Assembly (NCBI RefSeq): GCF_012927205.1
Contig: NZ_JABBGC010000001.1
Coordinates: 1,984,001 to 2,048,000 of the forward strand
Source: Chitinophaga fulva
Lineage (GTDB): Bacteria; Bacteroidota; Bacteroidia; Chitinophagales; Chitinophagaceae
Length of the DNA: 64,000 bases
Direction: 5' to 3'
Below the pieces are notes generated by a model. It saw only the letters and a list, made by a program, of their open reading frames with translations, was not told the DNA's origin and made no database searches. Both the position numbers and the translations under genes were made by a program. Positions 35,263 through 46,200 of this stretch are shown in pieces. How positions within the stretch are numbered: the first letter of the stretch is position 1; each line of letters opens with the position of its first letter.

Positions 35263-38200
35263 TTACAGTTTGAAATCAACGCCTACAGACCATGTTCTGG
35301 CTTGTGGGTATGCACCGCGGTCCACACCGGTGTTCATGATGAAACCGGATATTTCAGGATCGTAACCGGAGTATTTCGTGAAAGTGAAAGCATTTTTCAC
35401 CTGTACGTATACATGTACCTGTGAGAAGCCTGCTCTCTGGAAGAAAGTGGTGGGCAGCGTATAGCCGAGCAGGATATTTTTGATTTTCACGAAAGAGCCG
35501 TCTTCCACATAGCGGTCGGATGCCCGGATATTGCTGTTGGCATCCGTGAAAGAGTAGCGCGGATGACGCGCGTCGTTGGTGCTGTTGGGGCCGGTCCACC
35601 TGTCCAGCACATCACGGAATTTGTTGGTATAGGTGGAGTTTCTTTCATAGGCACGATATACATCGTTGCCCACGGAAGCGTAGGTGAACACGTTGAGGTC
35701 AAACTTTTTATAGGAGAGGGACAGGTTCCATCCGAGTGTGAATTTCGGGAAGGGGTTGCCGATCTCGGTTTTGTCTTTATCGTTGATAACGCCGTCGCCG
35801 TTCACATCTACAAAGCGGATATCACCAGGCTGGGCGCCGTCCTGCCTGGGGGCTTTGGCGATTTCGTCGGTGGTCTGGAACAGGCCGGCAGTTTTGTAGC
35901 CGTAGAAGTAGCCAGGGGCTTTCCCTTTTTCAAAACGGGTCACATTCTGAGATACGCCATTGAAATAGTTGCCGCCCTGGATGAAGGCGGTGCCGTCTTC
36001 GTTGGTGGCTGTTACGATATTGCGGGCAGTCGTGAAAGCAACATTAGTATTCAGTTTCAGGTCACGAGTGATATTTTCATTATAACCTGCCGTCAGTTCC
36101 ACACCGCTGCTGCGGGTAGAGCCGATATTGGATTCCGGTACCTGCGCGGTGCCGAGGTACAGTGATGGTTCGGATACGAACAACAGCCCTTTTACTTCTT
36201 TCCTGAAATAATCTGCTGACACAGAGAATTTGCTTTTATAGAAGGTGACGTCGAAGCCGGCGTTGAACTGTGCCTGTTTTTCCCAGGACATGCTGGGGTT
36301 GGCATAGGAGGCCACGGTGGAACCGGGGAGGAAGGTGTTGCCAAACGTATAGCCGTTGTTGTTACCATCGGAATAGTTGGGGCCACCGGTGACTATTTTA
36401 ACGGGAGACGGTTTTACGTTCTCGTTACCAACCGTACCATAGCTGCCTCTGATTTTCAGGAAACTGATAAAATCTGACCGGAAGAAATCCTCCTGGGAGG
36501 CCACCCATCCGGCGGAGCCGGAGAAAAAGTTAGCATACGGGTTATTTAAACCGAAGGCGTAGGAACCATCCCTTCTGGCGGTAAAGGAAGCCAGGTATTT
36601 ATCTTTATAGTCGTAGTTGATCCTGCCAAAGTAAGACAGGTTACGACGAAAGGAATAGTAATTGCTGTTCGTGCGTGCGTTGAGGTTAGGCGCCACATCG
36701 CCGCGCGGGTCACGTACTTGTGTGGCCACGCCGTTGATCACCGTATCGCGGAAATAGGTCACGCCGGCGGTATTGTTACCGGTAGCGGCGCTGAGATCTG
36801 CGAAGGCCCAGGAGTTGAAAGGTACGTCCTGTGCGGTGGCAGTGATGCCGTTGGCAGTGGTCTTATAGATGGCGCCACCGGCTACCACATCAAAGTGGTG
36901 ATGTTGCTTCACATTAAAGGTATAGTTGGCGAAAGCCTCGGCAGTGAAACTGAAATTACCTTCTTTCGTTTGGGAAACGTTGTTATGTGAACTGGAGGAG
37001 ATGCCGCCGAGGCCATTTTTAATGACAACGGGCGTACCATCGGCCATCATGGTGTTTTCCACATTGAGCGGGCCGTAGAATACCAGTGGCGTGAAGGTCT
37101 TGCTGGTATTATCCCAGTTGGTGTACCCGAAGCGGCCGGTCAGTTTCAGGTCTTTGATCACTTCGTATTGCAGTTCCGCTTTACCATACAGTTTATTGCC
37201 ATTGTTTTGGTTGAAGGTATTTTCCAGTTTGGTGAGCGGGTTGAATATTTCTGAGAACAACAGGTTGCTGAAGCTGTATTTGCCCGCGGTATTAGGCACA
37301 TCATTATATACAGGCACGGTAGGGTCGAAGTTAAGTGCGCTACCGATAATGGAGTTGAAAGAGTTTTCCTGTATGCCTTTGCTTTTGATGTTGACGAAGC
37401 TGGTATTCAGGATGAATTTCAGCTTGCGGGTGATATCTACGGAGACGTTAGCGGTAACGTTGATCCTTTTGAAATTGGATTTGCTGCCGCCGCCGGTGAT
37501 ACCGTCCTGTGCAAGGTAACCGGCAGACAGGAAATAGGTCATCCTGTCGCTGCCGCCACGGGAGCTGGCGTTGTAGCTCATGATGGGGGCGGAGTGGAAG
37601 ATTTCTTTCTGCCAGTTGGTACCTGCGCCTAATTTGGTAAGGTCGGGGAAGATGATATTGCCGCCGGAGGCCACGCTGCCTTCATTAATAATAGCGCCAT
37701 ATTCAGCAGCGTTCAGTACCGGGATGGTTTTCAACACTTCCTGTACGCCGTAGTTGGCGTTGATGGTCAGGTCGGGCTTCTGGTTCTTTTTGCCGCCGCG
37801 GGTGGTGACCACGATTACGCCGTTGCCGCCTTTAACGCCATAGATAGCAGTGGTGGCAGCGTCTTTCAGTACGTTGATCGATTCGATGTCGGCGGCGTTG
37901 AGCGCGTTGAGGTCATCGAGGGATTGCATGGCGCCATCGATGATCACGAGGGGATCGGTGCCGGTATAGGAGGGGATGCCTCTTATCAGTACGGTGGGCT
38001 TGGCGCCGGGGGAGCCGCTCTGGATGACATTCACACCGGAGGCGCGGCCTTGGAGGGCTTCTTCCGGTCTTACCGGACGAAGCGCTGCAATGTCATTACC
38101 TTTTACAGTCGATACCGCGCCAGACACTTTAGTCACTTTCTGGGTGCCATAACCTACGACCAGCACTTCGTTCAGGTCACTGGGAGATGTCTGTAACCTG

Positions 38201-38478
38201 ATGTGCAGCGGTGCAGCGGTGATAGTGACGTCCTGCTGTACAAATCCTACCGCTGATACGTGCAGGATTTTTTCGCCCTGCAGCACATTGATACGGAATG
38301 TGCCATCGGCATTGGCGGCTACCACCGTCTTGCTGTTGCGGGACACCACCGATGCCCCGGGGATGGCTTCCCCTTTTTCGTCTGTTACTTTGCCGGTAAC
38401 GGGAATGTTTTGTGCCCATGACATATTGGCAAAAAACAACAGTACAGGCATCAGCATGCATGGAAGAAATTTTTTCAT
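35263..38478 (-). CDS. SusC/RagA-family TonB-linked transporter of the beta-glucan locus
   Basis: 1,071 residues: signal peptide (ANMSWAQ), carboxypeptidase-D-like domain (VTGKVTDEKGEAIPGASVVS), plug entry box EVLVVGYGTQKVTKVSGA, plug with IRGIPSYTGTDPLVIIDGA and KDAATTAIYGVKGGNGVIVV, then a long barrel ending VDFKL. It is the first gene of a five-gene operon (SusC, SusD, two PKD lipoproteins, GH16). A well-formed promoter lies about 120 nt upstream, with repeats beyond it. Confidence 0.95.
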   Translation of the reverse strand: MKKFLPCMLMPVLLFFANMSWAQNIPVTGKVTDEKGEAIPGASVVSRNSKTVVAANADGTFRINVLQGEKILHVSAVGFVQQDVTITAAPLHIRLQTSPSDLNEVLVVGYGTQKVTKVSGAVSTVKGNDIAALRPVRPEEALQGRASGVNVIQSGSPGAKPTVLIRGIPSYTGTDPLVIIDGAMQSLDDLNALNAADIESINVLKDAATTAIYGVKGGNGVIVVTTRGGKKNQKPDLTINANYGVQEVLKTIPVLNAAEYGAIINEGSVASGGNIIFPDLTKLGAGTNWQKEIFHSAPIMSYNASSRGGSDRMTYFLSAGYLAQDGITGGGSKSNFKRINVTANVSVDITRKLKFILNTSFVNIKSKGIQENSFNSIIGSALNFDPTVPVYNDVPNTAGKYSFSNLLFSEIFNPLTKLENTFNQNNGNKLYGKAELQYEVIKDLKLTGRFGYTNWDNTSKTFTPLVFYGPLNVENTMMADGTPVVIKNGLGGISSSSHNNVSQTKEGNFSFTAEAFANYTFNVKQHHHFDVVAGGAIYKTTANGITATAQDVPFNSWAFADLSAATGNNTAGVTYFRDTVINGVATQVRDPRGDVAPNLNARTNSNYYSFRRNLSYFGRINYDYKDKYLASFTARRDGSYAFGLNNPYANFFSGSAGWVASQEDFFRSDFISFLKIRGSYGTVGNENVKPSPVKIVTGGPNYSDGNNNGYTFGNTFLPGSTVASYANPSMSWEKQAQFNAGFDVTFYKSKFSVSADYFRKEVKGLLFVSEPSLYLGTAQVPESNIGSTRSSGVELTAGYNENITRDLKLNTNVAFTTARNIVTATNEDGTAFIQGGNYFNGVSQNVTRFEKGKAPGYFYGYKTAGLFQTTDEIAKAPRQDGAQPGDIRFVDVNGDGVINDKDKTEIGNPFPKFTLGWNLSLSYKKFDLNVFTYASVGNDVYRAYERNSTYTNKFRDVLDRWTGPNSTNDARHPRYSFTDANSNIRASDRYVEDGSFVKIKNILLGYTLPTTFFQRAGFSQVHVYVQVKNAFTFTKYSGYDPEISGFIMNTGVDRGAYPQARTWSVGVDFKL

Positions 38479-38602
38479 ACGTGAGTCAGTTTTTACAGTT
38501 TCATACGGGAGGGTGTCCGGTGATGATGCTGATCTTTTCGTTCAATTTTTTTTGAAGATTCCGTTTTGATTTTAGTTGACAGGGATGTTGTTCCGGATGC
38601 AG

Positions 38603-38633
38603 TAAAATTACAGGATGCCCTTTTCAGCCCAAA
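38603..38633 (-). promoter_or_regulatory. Promoter of the beta-glucan SusC operon
   Basis: On the minus strand TTTG (38633-38630), a 19-nt spacer and TAATTTTA (38610-38603) match the Bacteroidota promoter with one mismatch in the -7 element. Transcription would start near 38596, giving a leader of about 118 nt. Confidence 0.6.
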
Positions 38634-38651
38634 CAAAACTGGTACATCTCT

Positions 38652-38716
38652 ACTACATCATAAATCATCAAAGAATTGATTATCAATAAATATTGACTAC
38701 ATCATTACTACATCAT
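38652..38716 (+). repeat. Three ACTACATCAT direct repeats (candidate operator)
   Basis: Exact copies at 38652-38661, 38696-38705 and 38707-38716. The last two start 11 bp apart, one helical turn. They lie about 55-120 bp upstream of the inferred SusC start and immediately before the regulator gene on the other strand, as expected for an activator site. Confidence 0.55.
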
Positions 38717-38738
38717 CTGAATTTTATATCTTCATTTT

Positions 38739-41630
38739 ATGAGAATATGGTGTTTGCTTATCTTGATATACCTATGCTCGTTGACCTGTGCCGGACAAAA
38801 CACTATAGGGTTACCACAGATCATCAATTACAGCAAGAGCGATTTCAAAGCAGGGACACAAACCTGGGATATCCGGCAAGACAGCAGAGGCATGATGTAC
38901 TTCGCCAATAATGAAGGCATGCTGACCTATGACGGCAGTCACTGGAACGTATATCCGTTGCCCAACAAGACGATTGTGCGGGCATTGGCCATGGATAGCA
39001 ACGACCGGGTATATGCCGGTGGCCAGGATGAGATAGGATATTTTGAAAGAGGGACTAACGGGGTGTTGACGTATACCTCTTTAAAAAAACTACTGCCAAA
39101 ATCGCAGAACAGGTTCGCGGATATCTGGCGGATAGAGCTTTTTGGCGAGTCGGTTTTTTTCCAGGCATCGGACCGGCTCATGGAATTTCGTAACAACAGT
39201 ATTAAAGTATATCCTACCACCAGCGAGTGGATGTATCTCCGGAAGGTGGGTAATAAACTATATGCACAGGACAAGGCTAATGGACTGCTGCAACTGGAGC
39301 GCCATGAATGGGTACCGCTCAATATCCGGCAGCCGTTGAACAATGTGCTGATATCCGGCATCATGGAGATGGGGCATGACAGCCTGTTGATCGCCACACA
39401 AACAGACGGGCTGTTTCTCATGGGGCCGGATGGTCATCTGCAAAAGCAGGACAGCCGTTTGCCAACAGGCGTTAATCTCTTTGTATGTACCCGTATCAAT
39501 GCCAGCGAACTGGTAGCTGCTACCACGGCGGAAGGCTGCCTGGTAATGGACTTCGCCGGACGTATCGTGCAGAAAATTTCCCGGACAGAAGGGTTACAGA
39601 ACAATAATGTGCTCAGCGTCTTCCTGGATAAAGACAATAACCTGTGGGCTGGATTAAATAACGGGATCAGTTTTATCGCTTACAATGCGGCCATTAAATA
39701 TATCAGTCCCAGTAAGACCAACGAAGTATCCGGGTATTCCGCCCGGATTTTTAAAGGACAATTATATCTCGCCACTTCTGATGGAGCGTATTATGTACCG
39801 GTGCCGGGCAGTGGTGACCTGAGTTTTTCCAAAGGTGATTTTGCGCGCATGCCCGGTAGCCAGCATGAAGTATGGCGGTTCGATGAAGTGAATGGTCATT
39901 TGCTGATGGGGCAGCATATTGGTTGTTTTGAAGTAACGGACCATGTCAGTCAGCCATTGGCCTATGGCCCGGGTACCTGGCTGTTTAAGCCGATGACAGC
40001 GGTGTATCCATCCGCTGAAGTATTGGCCGGCACTTATGCAGGCGTACGGATGCTGGGTTATGAACATGGCCGTTTTGTGGACAGGGGCATGGTGCAGGGA
40101 CTGCAGGAGTCCATCCGGTTTCTGGAGATAGACAACAATAATGTGATATGGGCGTCGCACCCGTACCGGGGCGTATACCAGCTGCAGTTGGCGGCTGACC
40201 GTAAAACGCTGACCGCTCATCTGTTTACCGATAGTGCGGGCCTGCCGTCCGCGTTGAACAATTTTGTGTTTAAGGTGAAGAACCGGGTGGTGTTTGGTAC
40301 CGCGAAGGGGGTATACGAATTTGATGCCGCCGCGGGACGGTTTGTTCCTTCTGCTTTCCTGCAGCCTGTTTTCGGCACCATAGATATCCGTTATCTGAAT
40401 GAAGATGCGGAGGGTAACCTTTGGTTCTGTAGCGGTAAAAAGATCGGAGTGGTGGATTTCCACCGGTCATCCGGCGGGCAACCTTTTACCATCACCTATA
40501 TTCCTGAGTTGGATGGGAAGATATTGTTGGGGTTTGAGAACATCTATCCTTATAATAAAGAGAATATTTTCATCGGATCAGAGAAAGGCATGATCCACCT
40601 GAACTATGAGAAGTACGCCGGAAACCAGCAACAGGTGCGTATTATGATGGGGCAGGTGAGGGCATTGGGTAAATCGGACAGCCTGATTTTCGGGGGTTAT
40701 TTTAACCGTACGGCAGCTGGTTATGTGCAGGAAGAGAAAGAGGCGCCGGCATTGCCCAAAAGTTATAACTCTTTTCATTTTGAGTACAGTTCCCCGGCTT
40801 ATGGGTTGCAGAACAATATAGAATACAGCTATCAGCTGGAAGGGTATGATGGGCGCTGGTCTGCCTGGTCATCGAGGCCGGAAAAGGATTATACCAATCT
40901 GCCTGACGGGAAGTATGTTTTTAAAGTCAAGGCCAGGGATAACCTGGGACATGAGTCTGTAGAGTTACGCTATCAGTTTAGCGTGAAGCCGGCGTGGTAT
41001 AAAACCGTGTGGGCGTACCTGTTATACAGCCTGTTGCTGGCGGGGTTGTTGTACCTGTTATACCGTTGGCAGGAGCGGAACCTGGCAGCGCAGCAGCGTA
41101 AGTTTGACGAAGAGCAGGCGAGGTTGAAATACATTCATCAGCTGGAGTTGGAGAAGAATGAAAAGGAGATCGTTGAATTGCAGAATGAGAAACTGGCCAA
41201 TGAGATCCGTTTTAAGAACAATGCGCTGGCCGATGCGTCGTTGCATTTGGTGGAAAAAGGGGATGCGATGGTGAAGGTAAAGGATATACTGGCGAGTGTG
41301 TATAAGAAGAATGATAATAATCCGGAGATACGCAATGCTTTGCTGTTGTTGAATGATGTGGAAAAGAACAATGCCAACTGGGAGCAGTTTGCTTCTCACT
41401 TCGATGAGATCAACAATAATTTCCTGAAGAAGCTGAAGGACCGTTATCCGGTGCTGACCAATACCGATCTGAAGTTGTGTGCTTATTTGCAGTTGAAGCT
41501 GTCCAGCAAGGAGATAGCGCAGTTGATGGCGATATCTGTGCGTGGTGTGGAGATCAAGCGGTACCGGTTGCGTAAGAAGCTGAACCTGCCCACCGAGCAG
41601 CAAATGACTGATTTTTTTCATACCATTTAA
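38739..41630 (+). CDS. Reg_prop/Y_Y_Y transmembrane regulator with LuxR-like HTH (no kinase)
   Basis: A 963-residue sensor-regulator. After a signal peptide ending TCAG come two-component-regulator propeller repeats (about 20-640; DSRGMMYFANNEGMLTYDG, DKDNNLWAGLNNGISF), a Y_Y_Y domain (about 680-750; YSYQLEGYDGRWSAWS), one membrane helix near 760-780, and a coiled coil rich in Glu and Lys. A C-terminal helix-turn-helix (about 905-963; LSSKEIAQLMAISVRGVEIKRYRLRKKL) completes it. No histidine kinase or receiver is present, so a periplasmic glucan signal would act directly on DNA from the membrane. It is divergent from the glucan operon. Confidence 0.9.
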   Translation: MRIWCLLILIYLCSLTCAGQNTIGLPQIINYSKSDFKAGTQTWDIRQDSRGMMYFANNEGMLTYDGSHWNVYPLPNKTIVRALAMDSNDRVYAGGQDEIGYFERGTNGVLTYTSLKKLLPKSQNRFADIWRIELFGESVFFQASDRLMEFRNNSIKVYPTTSEWMYLRKVGNKLYAQDKANGLLQLERHEWVPLNIRQPLNNVLISGIMEMGHDSLLIATQTDGLFLMGPDGHLQKQDSRLPTGVNLFVCTRINASELVAATTAEGCLVMDFAGRIVQKISRTEGLQNNNVLSVFLDKDNNLWAGLNNGISFIAYNAAIKYISPSKTNEVSGYSARIFKGQLYLATSDGAYYVPVPGSGDLSFSKGDFARMPGSQHEVWRFDEVNGHLLMGQHIGCFEVTDHVSQPLAYGPGTWLFKPMTAVYPSAEVLAGTYAGVRMLGYEHGRFVDRGMVQGLQESIRFLEIDNNNVIWASHPYRGVYQLQLAADRKTLTAHLFTDSAGLPSALNNFVFKVKNRVVFGTAKGVYEFDAAAGRFVPSAFLQPVFGTIDIRYLNEDAEGNLWFCSGKKIGVVDFHRSSGGQPFTITYIPELDGKILLGFENIYPYNKENIFIGSEKGMIHLNYEKYAGNQQQVRIMMGQVRALGKSDSLIFGGYFNRTAAGYVQEEKEAPALPKSYNSFHFEYSSPAYGLQNNIEYSYQLEGYDGRWSAWSSRPEKDYTNLPDGKYVFKVKARDNLGHESVELRYQFSVKPAWYKTVWAYLLYSLLLAGLLYLLYRWQERNLAAQQRKFDEEQARLKYIHQLELEKNEKEIVELQNEKLANEIRFKNNALADASLHLVEKGDAMVKVKDILASVYKKNDNNPEIRNALLLLNDVEKNNANWEQFASHFDEINNNFLKKLKDRYPVLTNTDLKLCAYLQLKLSSKEIAQLMAISVRGVEIKRYRLRKKLNLPTEQQMTDFFHTI

Positions 41631-41652
41631 CCCATAAATGATATAAAGCAGG

Positions 41653-41690
41653 AGAGCGGGGCCAGTATGGCTTCCGCTCTTTGTTTTTTC
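41653..41690 (+). terminator. Intrinsic terminator of the membrane regulator gene
   Basis: AGAGCGG (41653-41659) pairs with CCGCTCT (41674-41680), with an inner GCC/GGC pair, followed by TTGTTTTTT. The rest of the gap to 41978 is AT-rich promoter-like sequence for the ROK gene (for example TATCTTGA near 41898) with no gene visible. Confidence 0.8.
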
Positions 41691-41978
41691 GGGAAATGGC
41701 CCTTTTTTATCTTCCGTACCCTTTTTAATAAAACGTTTTACTTGCTTTTACGTTTTAGCTGACTTTTACGGACAGATTTTTGCTTTTTTCTGATACAGAA
41801 TTAACATTTTCATAATAACTTTACGCATTTTTTTGATAATTATATCGAACTAATTAAAATTTTCATGGAAGTTCTTGTTTGGTTTTAGAAAGTTTGGCTA
41901 TCTTGAACCGGAATTAAGTGATTAGCTGATTCGCTTGTTATAAAATCGAGACCAGACCAAATAATAGTATCAATCAAA

Positions 41979-43169
41979 ATGGTGTCTGACCGCCAAGAGT
42001 TATTCAAGAAGACAATACTGAAACACCTTTACTTCAACAAGGAGTTGTCCTGTACCGATCTGACGCAATTGACCGGCAGGAGCCTTCCGCATACGACGAA
42101 AGCGCTGAACGAACTGGTGAAGGAAGGGTTAGTGATAGAGTCGGGGTATGCGATATCTACAGGGGGCCGTCGGCCGCAGGTATATTCTGTACGGCCGGAC
42201 TATCTGTATATATTAACTGTGGCGATGGACCAGTTCATGACCAGTATTTGTATCCTGGATATGGGCAACCGGGTGATTGGTGAAGAACAGGTATTGGAGC
42301 TGTCACTATCAGCGCATCCTGACGGGATCTCCATCCTTGGGCAGGAGTTAAAAAGAGTAATAGAACAATCCGGTATACCGAAAGAAAAGTTTGCAGGCAT
42401 TGGCATAGGCATGCCTGGTTTTGTGGACGTGACGAAGGGAGTTAACTATTCTTTCTTTGACATACCAGCGAAGAGTATTAATGAATATTTGGAGATGGTG
42501 ACCGGAGTACCGGTAATCATTGACAATGATTCGAGCCTGATAGCGTTGGCTGAATGGAAACTGGGCGAAGCCCGTCAACGGCAGCACGCGCTGGTGATCA
42601 ATATTGGCTGGGGCATTGGATTAGGGATGGTGTTGAACGGCAGTCTTTTCCGTGGTGAAAACGGATTTGCCGGTGAGTTCAGTCACATTCCTTTGTTCAC
42701 CAACAATAAGATATGCAGTTGTGGGAAAATGGGTTGCCTGGAAACGGAGACCTCACTTTCCGTGATAGCAGAGAAAGCGATCGCCGGAATTCAGGCCGGA
42801 AGGACCACGGTGATGAAAGGATTGTCTATGGACAACAGGATTGCCACGTATCATCAAATTATGGACGCCGCTATCAAGGGCGACAAGTACGCAGTAGAAT
42901 TATTATCAGAAGCAGGATATCATATCGGCAGGGGAATCGCTATACTGATTCACTTATTTAACCCCAAGCTGGTGATTTTGAGTGGGAGAGGCACAAAAGC
43001 CGGAAAGCTTTGGTTGGCGCCGGTGCAACACGCATTAAACGAGCATTGTATTCCGAAAATCGCTGAAAATGTAGAAATAAAAATTTCATCCCTGGGGTAT
43101 GCTGCAGAAAGGTTGGGAGCAGCAGCACTCGTTATGGAAAATTTGGATAAGGGCCAACAAAGAGTATAA
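41979..43169 (+). CDS. ROK-family transcriptional regulator (NagC/Mlc type)
   Basis: 396 residues. An N-terminal winged helix (about 10-70; LSCTDLTQLTGRSLPHTTKALNELVKEGLV) precedes a ROK sugar-kinase-like domain with the zinc motif CSCGKMGCLE near 247, the GIGIGMPGFVD segment and the phosphate loop near NIGWGIGLGM. Such proteins repress or activate sugar genes and release DNA on binding a sugar or sugar phosphate. It is 122 nt upstream of a SusC/SusD pair on the same strand and is its probable regulator. Confidence 0.92.
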   Translation: MVSDRQELFKKTILKHLYFNKELSCTDLTQLTGRSLPHTTKALNELVKEGLVIESGYAISTGGRRPQVYSVRPDYLYILTVAMDQFMTSICILDMGNRVIGEEQVLELSLSAHPDGISILGQELKRVIEQSGIPKEKFAGIGIGMPGFVDVTKGVNYSFFDIPAKSINEYLEMVTGVPVIIDNDSSLIALAEWKLGEARQRQHALVINIGWGIGLGMVLNGSLFRGENGFAGEFSHIPLFTNNKICSCGKMGCLETETSLSVIAEKAIAGIQAGRTTVMKGLSMDNRIATYHQIMDAAIKGDKYAVELLSEAGYHIGRGIAILIHLFNPKLVILSGRGTKAGKLWLAPVQHALNEHCIPKIAENVEIKISSLGYAAERLGAAALVMENLDKGQQRV

Positions 43170-43184
43170 TACAAAAAATTTGTA
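43170..43184. promoter_or_regulatory. Palindrome TACAAA-N3-TTTGTA (candidate ROK operator)
   Basis: A perfect 6-bp inverted repeat with a 3-bp centre begins one base after the ROK stop codon and 108 nt before the SusC start. An AT-rich palindrome of this kind is typical of ROK repressor sites, but only this copy was noticed. Confidence 0.35.
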
Positions 43185-43291
43185 GCATCAATCAAGATAA
43201 ACAGCACCGCCATGGCTGTACAGGGCTTCGTGTGCTGTAACTGTAACAGTAACGTGTCATCAATTATTATTTAAATTCAAAATTTACCGCA

Positions 43292-46200
43292 ATGAAAAGG
43301 TGGTTAGGCTTTGCGCTGCTGGCTTGTCTGGTAGCCCTTTGCTGTCAAAGCGCTTATGCGCAGGAGAAAAAATGGGTATCCGGTACCCTGAAGGATGGCT
43401 CCGGCGCCCCTATTATCTATGCAACCATTGTTGAAAAAGGTACTACCAATGGTGCTACCTCCAACGAAAAAGGTGCTTTCCGCGTACAGGTAGCACCTAA
43501 CGCTACCCTGGTCATCACCAGTGTAGGCTTCACCAAACTGGAAGTGCCTGCCAACGGTAATCTCGACCTGGTTATGCAGGACGCTTCCAAAGGATTAAAC
43601 GAAGTGGTGGTAACCGCTTTAGGCATCAGCCGCGAGAAAAAATCACTCGGTTATTCCATGCAGGAAGTAAAAGCCAATACACTGGTAGAAGCGCACGAAA
43701 CCAATATCACCAATGCGCTGACAGGCGTGGTGGCTGGTTTGCAGATCACCCGCGCCAGCGGTGGCCCTGCGGCATCTTCCAAAATCAACCTGCGTGGTAA
43801 TACTTCCCTGAATGGTAAGAACCAACCGTTGATCGTAGTGGACGGTGTACCTATTGACAACTCTACCGGTGTGGGTACTGACGGTACCAACGACTACTGG
43901 AACCCGTCCCTGGACATGGGTAACGGCCTGTCTGACCTGAATGCCAATGACATCGCCAGCATATCAGTGCTGAAAGGCCCTGCCGCTGCTGCATTGTATG
44001 GTAGCCGTGCAGGTGATGGTGTTATCCTCGTTACTACTAAAACGGGCAGGAAAAACCCGGGTGTTGGTATCACCGTTTCTTCCACCGTTGGCCTGGAAAC
44101 TTTCTTCACCCGTCCGCAAATGCAGAAATCTTTCGGACAAGGTACTAATGGTGTCTTTAACGAGACTTCCGGTAGCAGCTGGGGATCAAAAATTGAAGGA
44201 CAGGAAGTGACCAACTGGGCAGGCAAGAAAGAGAACATGCGTTATTATGACAATGTCAAAAATTTCTATAATACTGGCCTGAACCACAACCAAAATATCT
44301 CTTTCCAGCAACAGTTCGATAAGACGTCTGTATATACGTCTCTGAACTACCTGAATGATAAAAGCATGATCCCGGGAACTAAATTGTCCCGCGTGAATAT
44401 TACCAGCAGGATCTCCAGTAAGTACGGTGCAAAAGACCGTCTTTCTACAGACTTCAAGGTGCAGTATTCCAATACCAATGCAGTAAACAGACCAGCAACC
44501 GGTACCAACTCCCGCAACTATGCTACGTTGCTGTATTCCATGCCTATTTCCATGGACCTCGCCCAGTTCAAAAACCCGGTGAATGAATTTGGTAAAATGA
44601 CGTGGTACAGCGTTGGTAACGACGTGAACCCTTACTGGGCTACTAAATATCTGCAGAACCAGGATATCCGTAACCGTTTTATCATGAACGGAGCCTTGAA
44701 ATACCAGTTCACCAGCTGGTTGGATGCTGAAGTGAAAGCCGGTGCAGACATGTATAACACCACTACAGAAAGCAAAACTTATGTTGGTAGCCCTGCCGCT
44801 GTTGATGGTGGTTATGGTACCGGTAGACTTGGTTTCACTGAACTGAACTACAGCGCATTGATCACTGCCAAAAAGGAGAACCTGATCAGTAAACTGAGCG
44901 GTAATGTTAGTGTAGGTGGAAACCTGATGAAACAGAAAACTTCCAATGTGGGTTATAGCACCGGCGCATTGGTGGTGCCTAACCTGTTTGCGATCAAAAA
45001 CGCGAAAGGCGCTATTACTACCACTGATGCGGTAACAGAGCAACGGATCAACTCCCTGTATGGAACTGCTGGCCTGAACTGGGATGGTTACCTGTTCCTG
45101 GACGTTACTGCACGTAATGACTGGTCATCTACCCTGAGCCCGGAAAACCGCTCATTCTTCTATCCATCTGTGAGCATGTCTTACCTGTTTACAGAACATA
45201 TCAAGTCCCTGCCGTCCTGGCTGAGCTACGGTAAACTGAGAGCTTCCTATGCAGCCGTAGGTAACAGCTTACCTCCTTACCAGCTGTATAATAACTTTGT
45301 AATTGGTCAGGACCCGAACGGTCAGATTACCGCTTCCCGTGATAAGACCTACTACAACAAAAACGTGAAAAATGAGCTGATCAAATCTCATGAATTTGGT
45401 GCGGAATTCCGTTTCGTAGACAGCCGTTTCGGACTTGATTTTACCTATTATAAATCCAATGCCACCAATCAGTTGATCGATTTGCCGATGGACCCTGCCA
45501 GTGGTTATGGAAAACGTAAAATCAATGCTGGTAACATTCAGAACAGTGGTTTTGAAATCATGGCAGACGCGAGAATCCTGACCAACCCGAAAGGATTGAT
45601 GTGGAACATCTCTGGTAACCTCTCCATGAACCGCAACAAGATTATTGATATTGGAGAAGCAGAAGGCGTAAGCATTTATCCGCTGGGTGGTTTCGATGCC
45701 GTGTCAATTGTTGCGAAAACAGGTTCATTGTATGGTGATATTTATACAAACAAAGTGTTAAGACGTGTAACTGATGAGAGCAGTCAATACTATGGACAAC
45801 TGATACTGGAGTCCACTGGTCTGCCAAAAATCGAAGACGGCAGCAAATACCTGGGTAATCAGGCAGCCAAAGCGCTCGTTGGTATCACGAACTCCTTCTC
45901 TTACAAGAACTTTTCACTGGGCTTCCTGGTAGATGCCCGTATCGGCGGTGAAATCTACTCTGTGACCCAGCAGATGATGCAGAAATCCGGTACAGCAGCA
46001 ATTACCGCACCAGGTGGTCAAAGGAACGATCTCGTAGTGCCGGGTGTTGTCGACCAGGGTGGCGGTAAATATGTACCCAATACTAAGTCCATTACACAGC
46101 AACAATACTGGAATGCGCTTAACAACGGTAACCTGGGCGCTCCTGAAATAAACACATACGATGCTACCAGCATCCGCCTCAGAAACGTACAGCTGAACTA

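Noticed and set aside
38739..41630. Hybrid two-component system
   Set aside because: Neither a histidine kinase nor a receiver domain is present between the membrane helix and the HTH.
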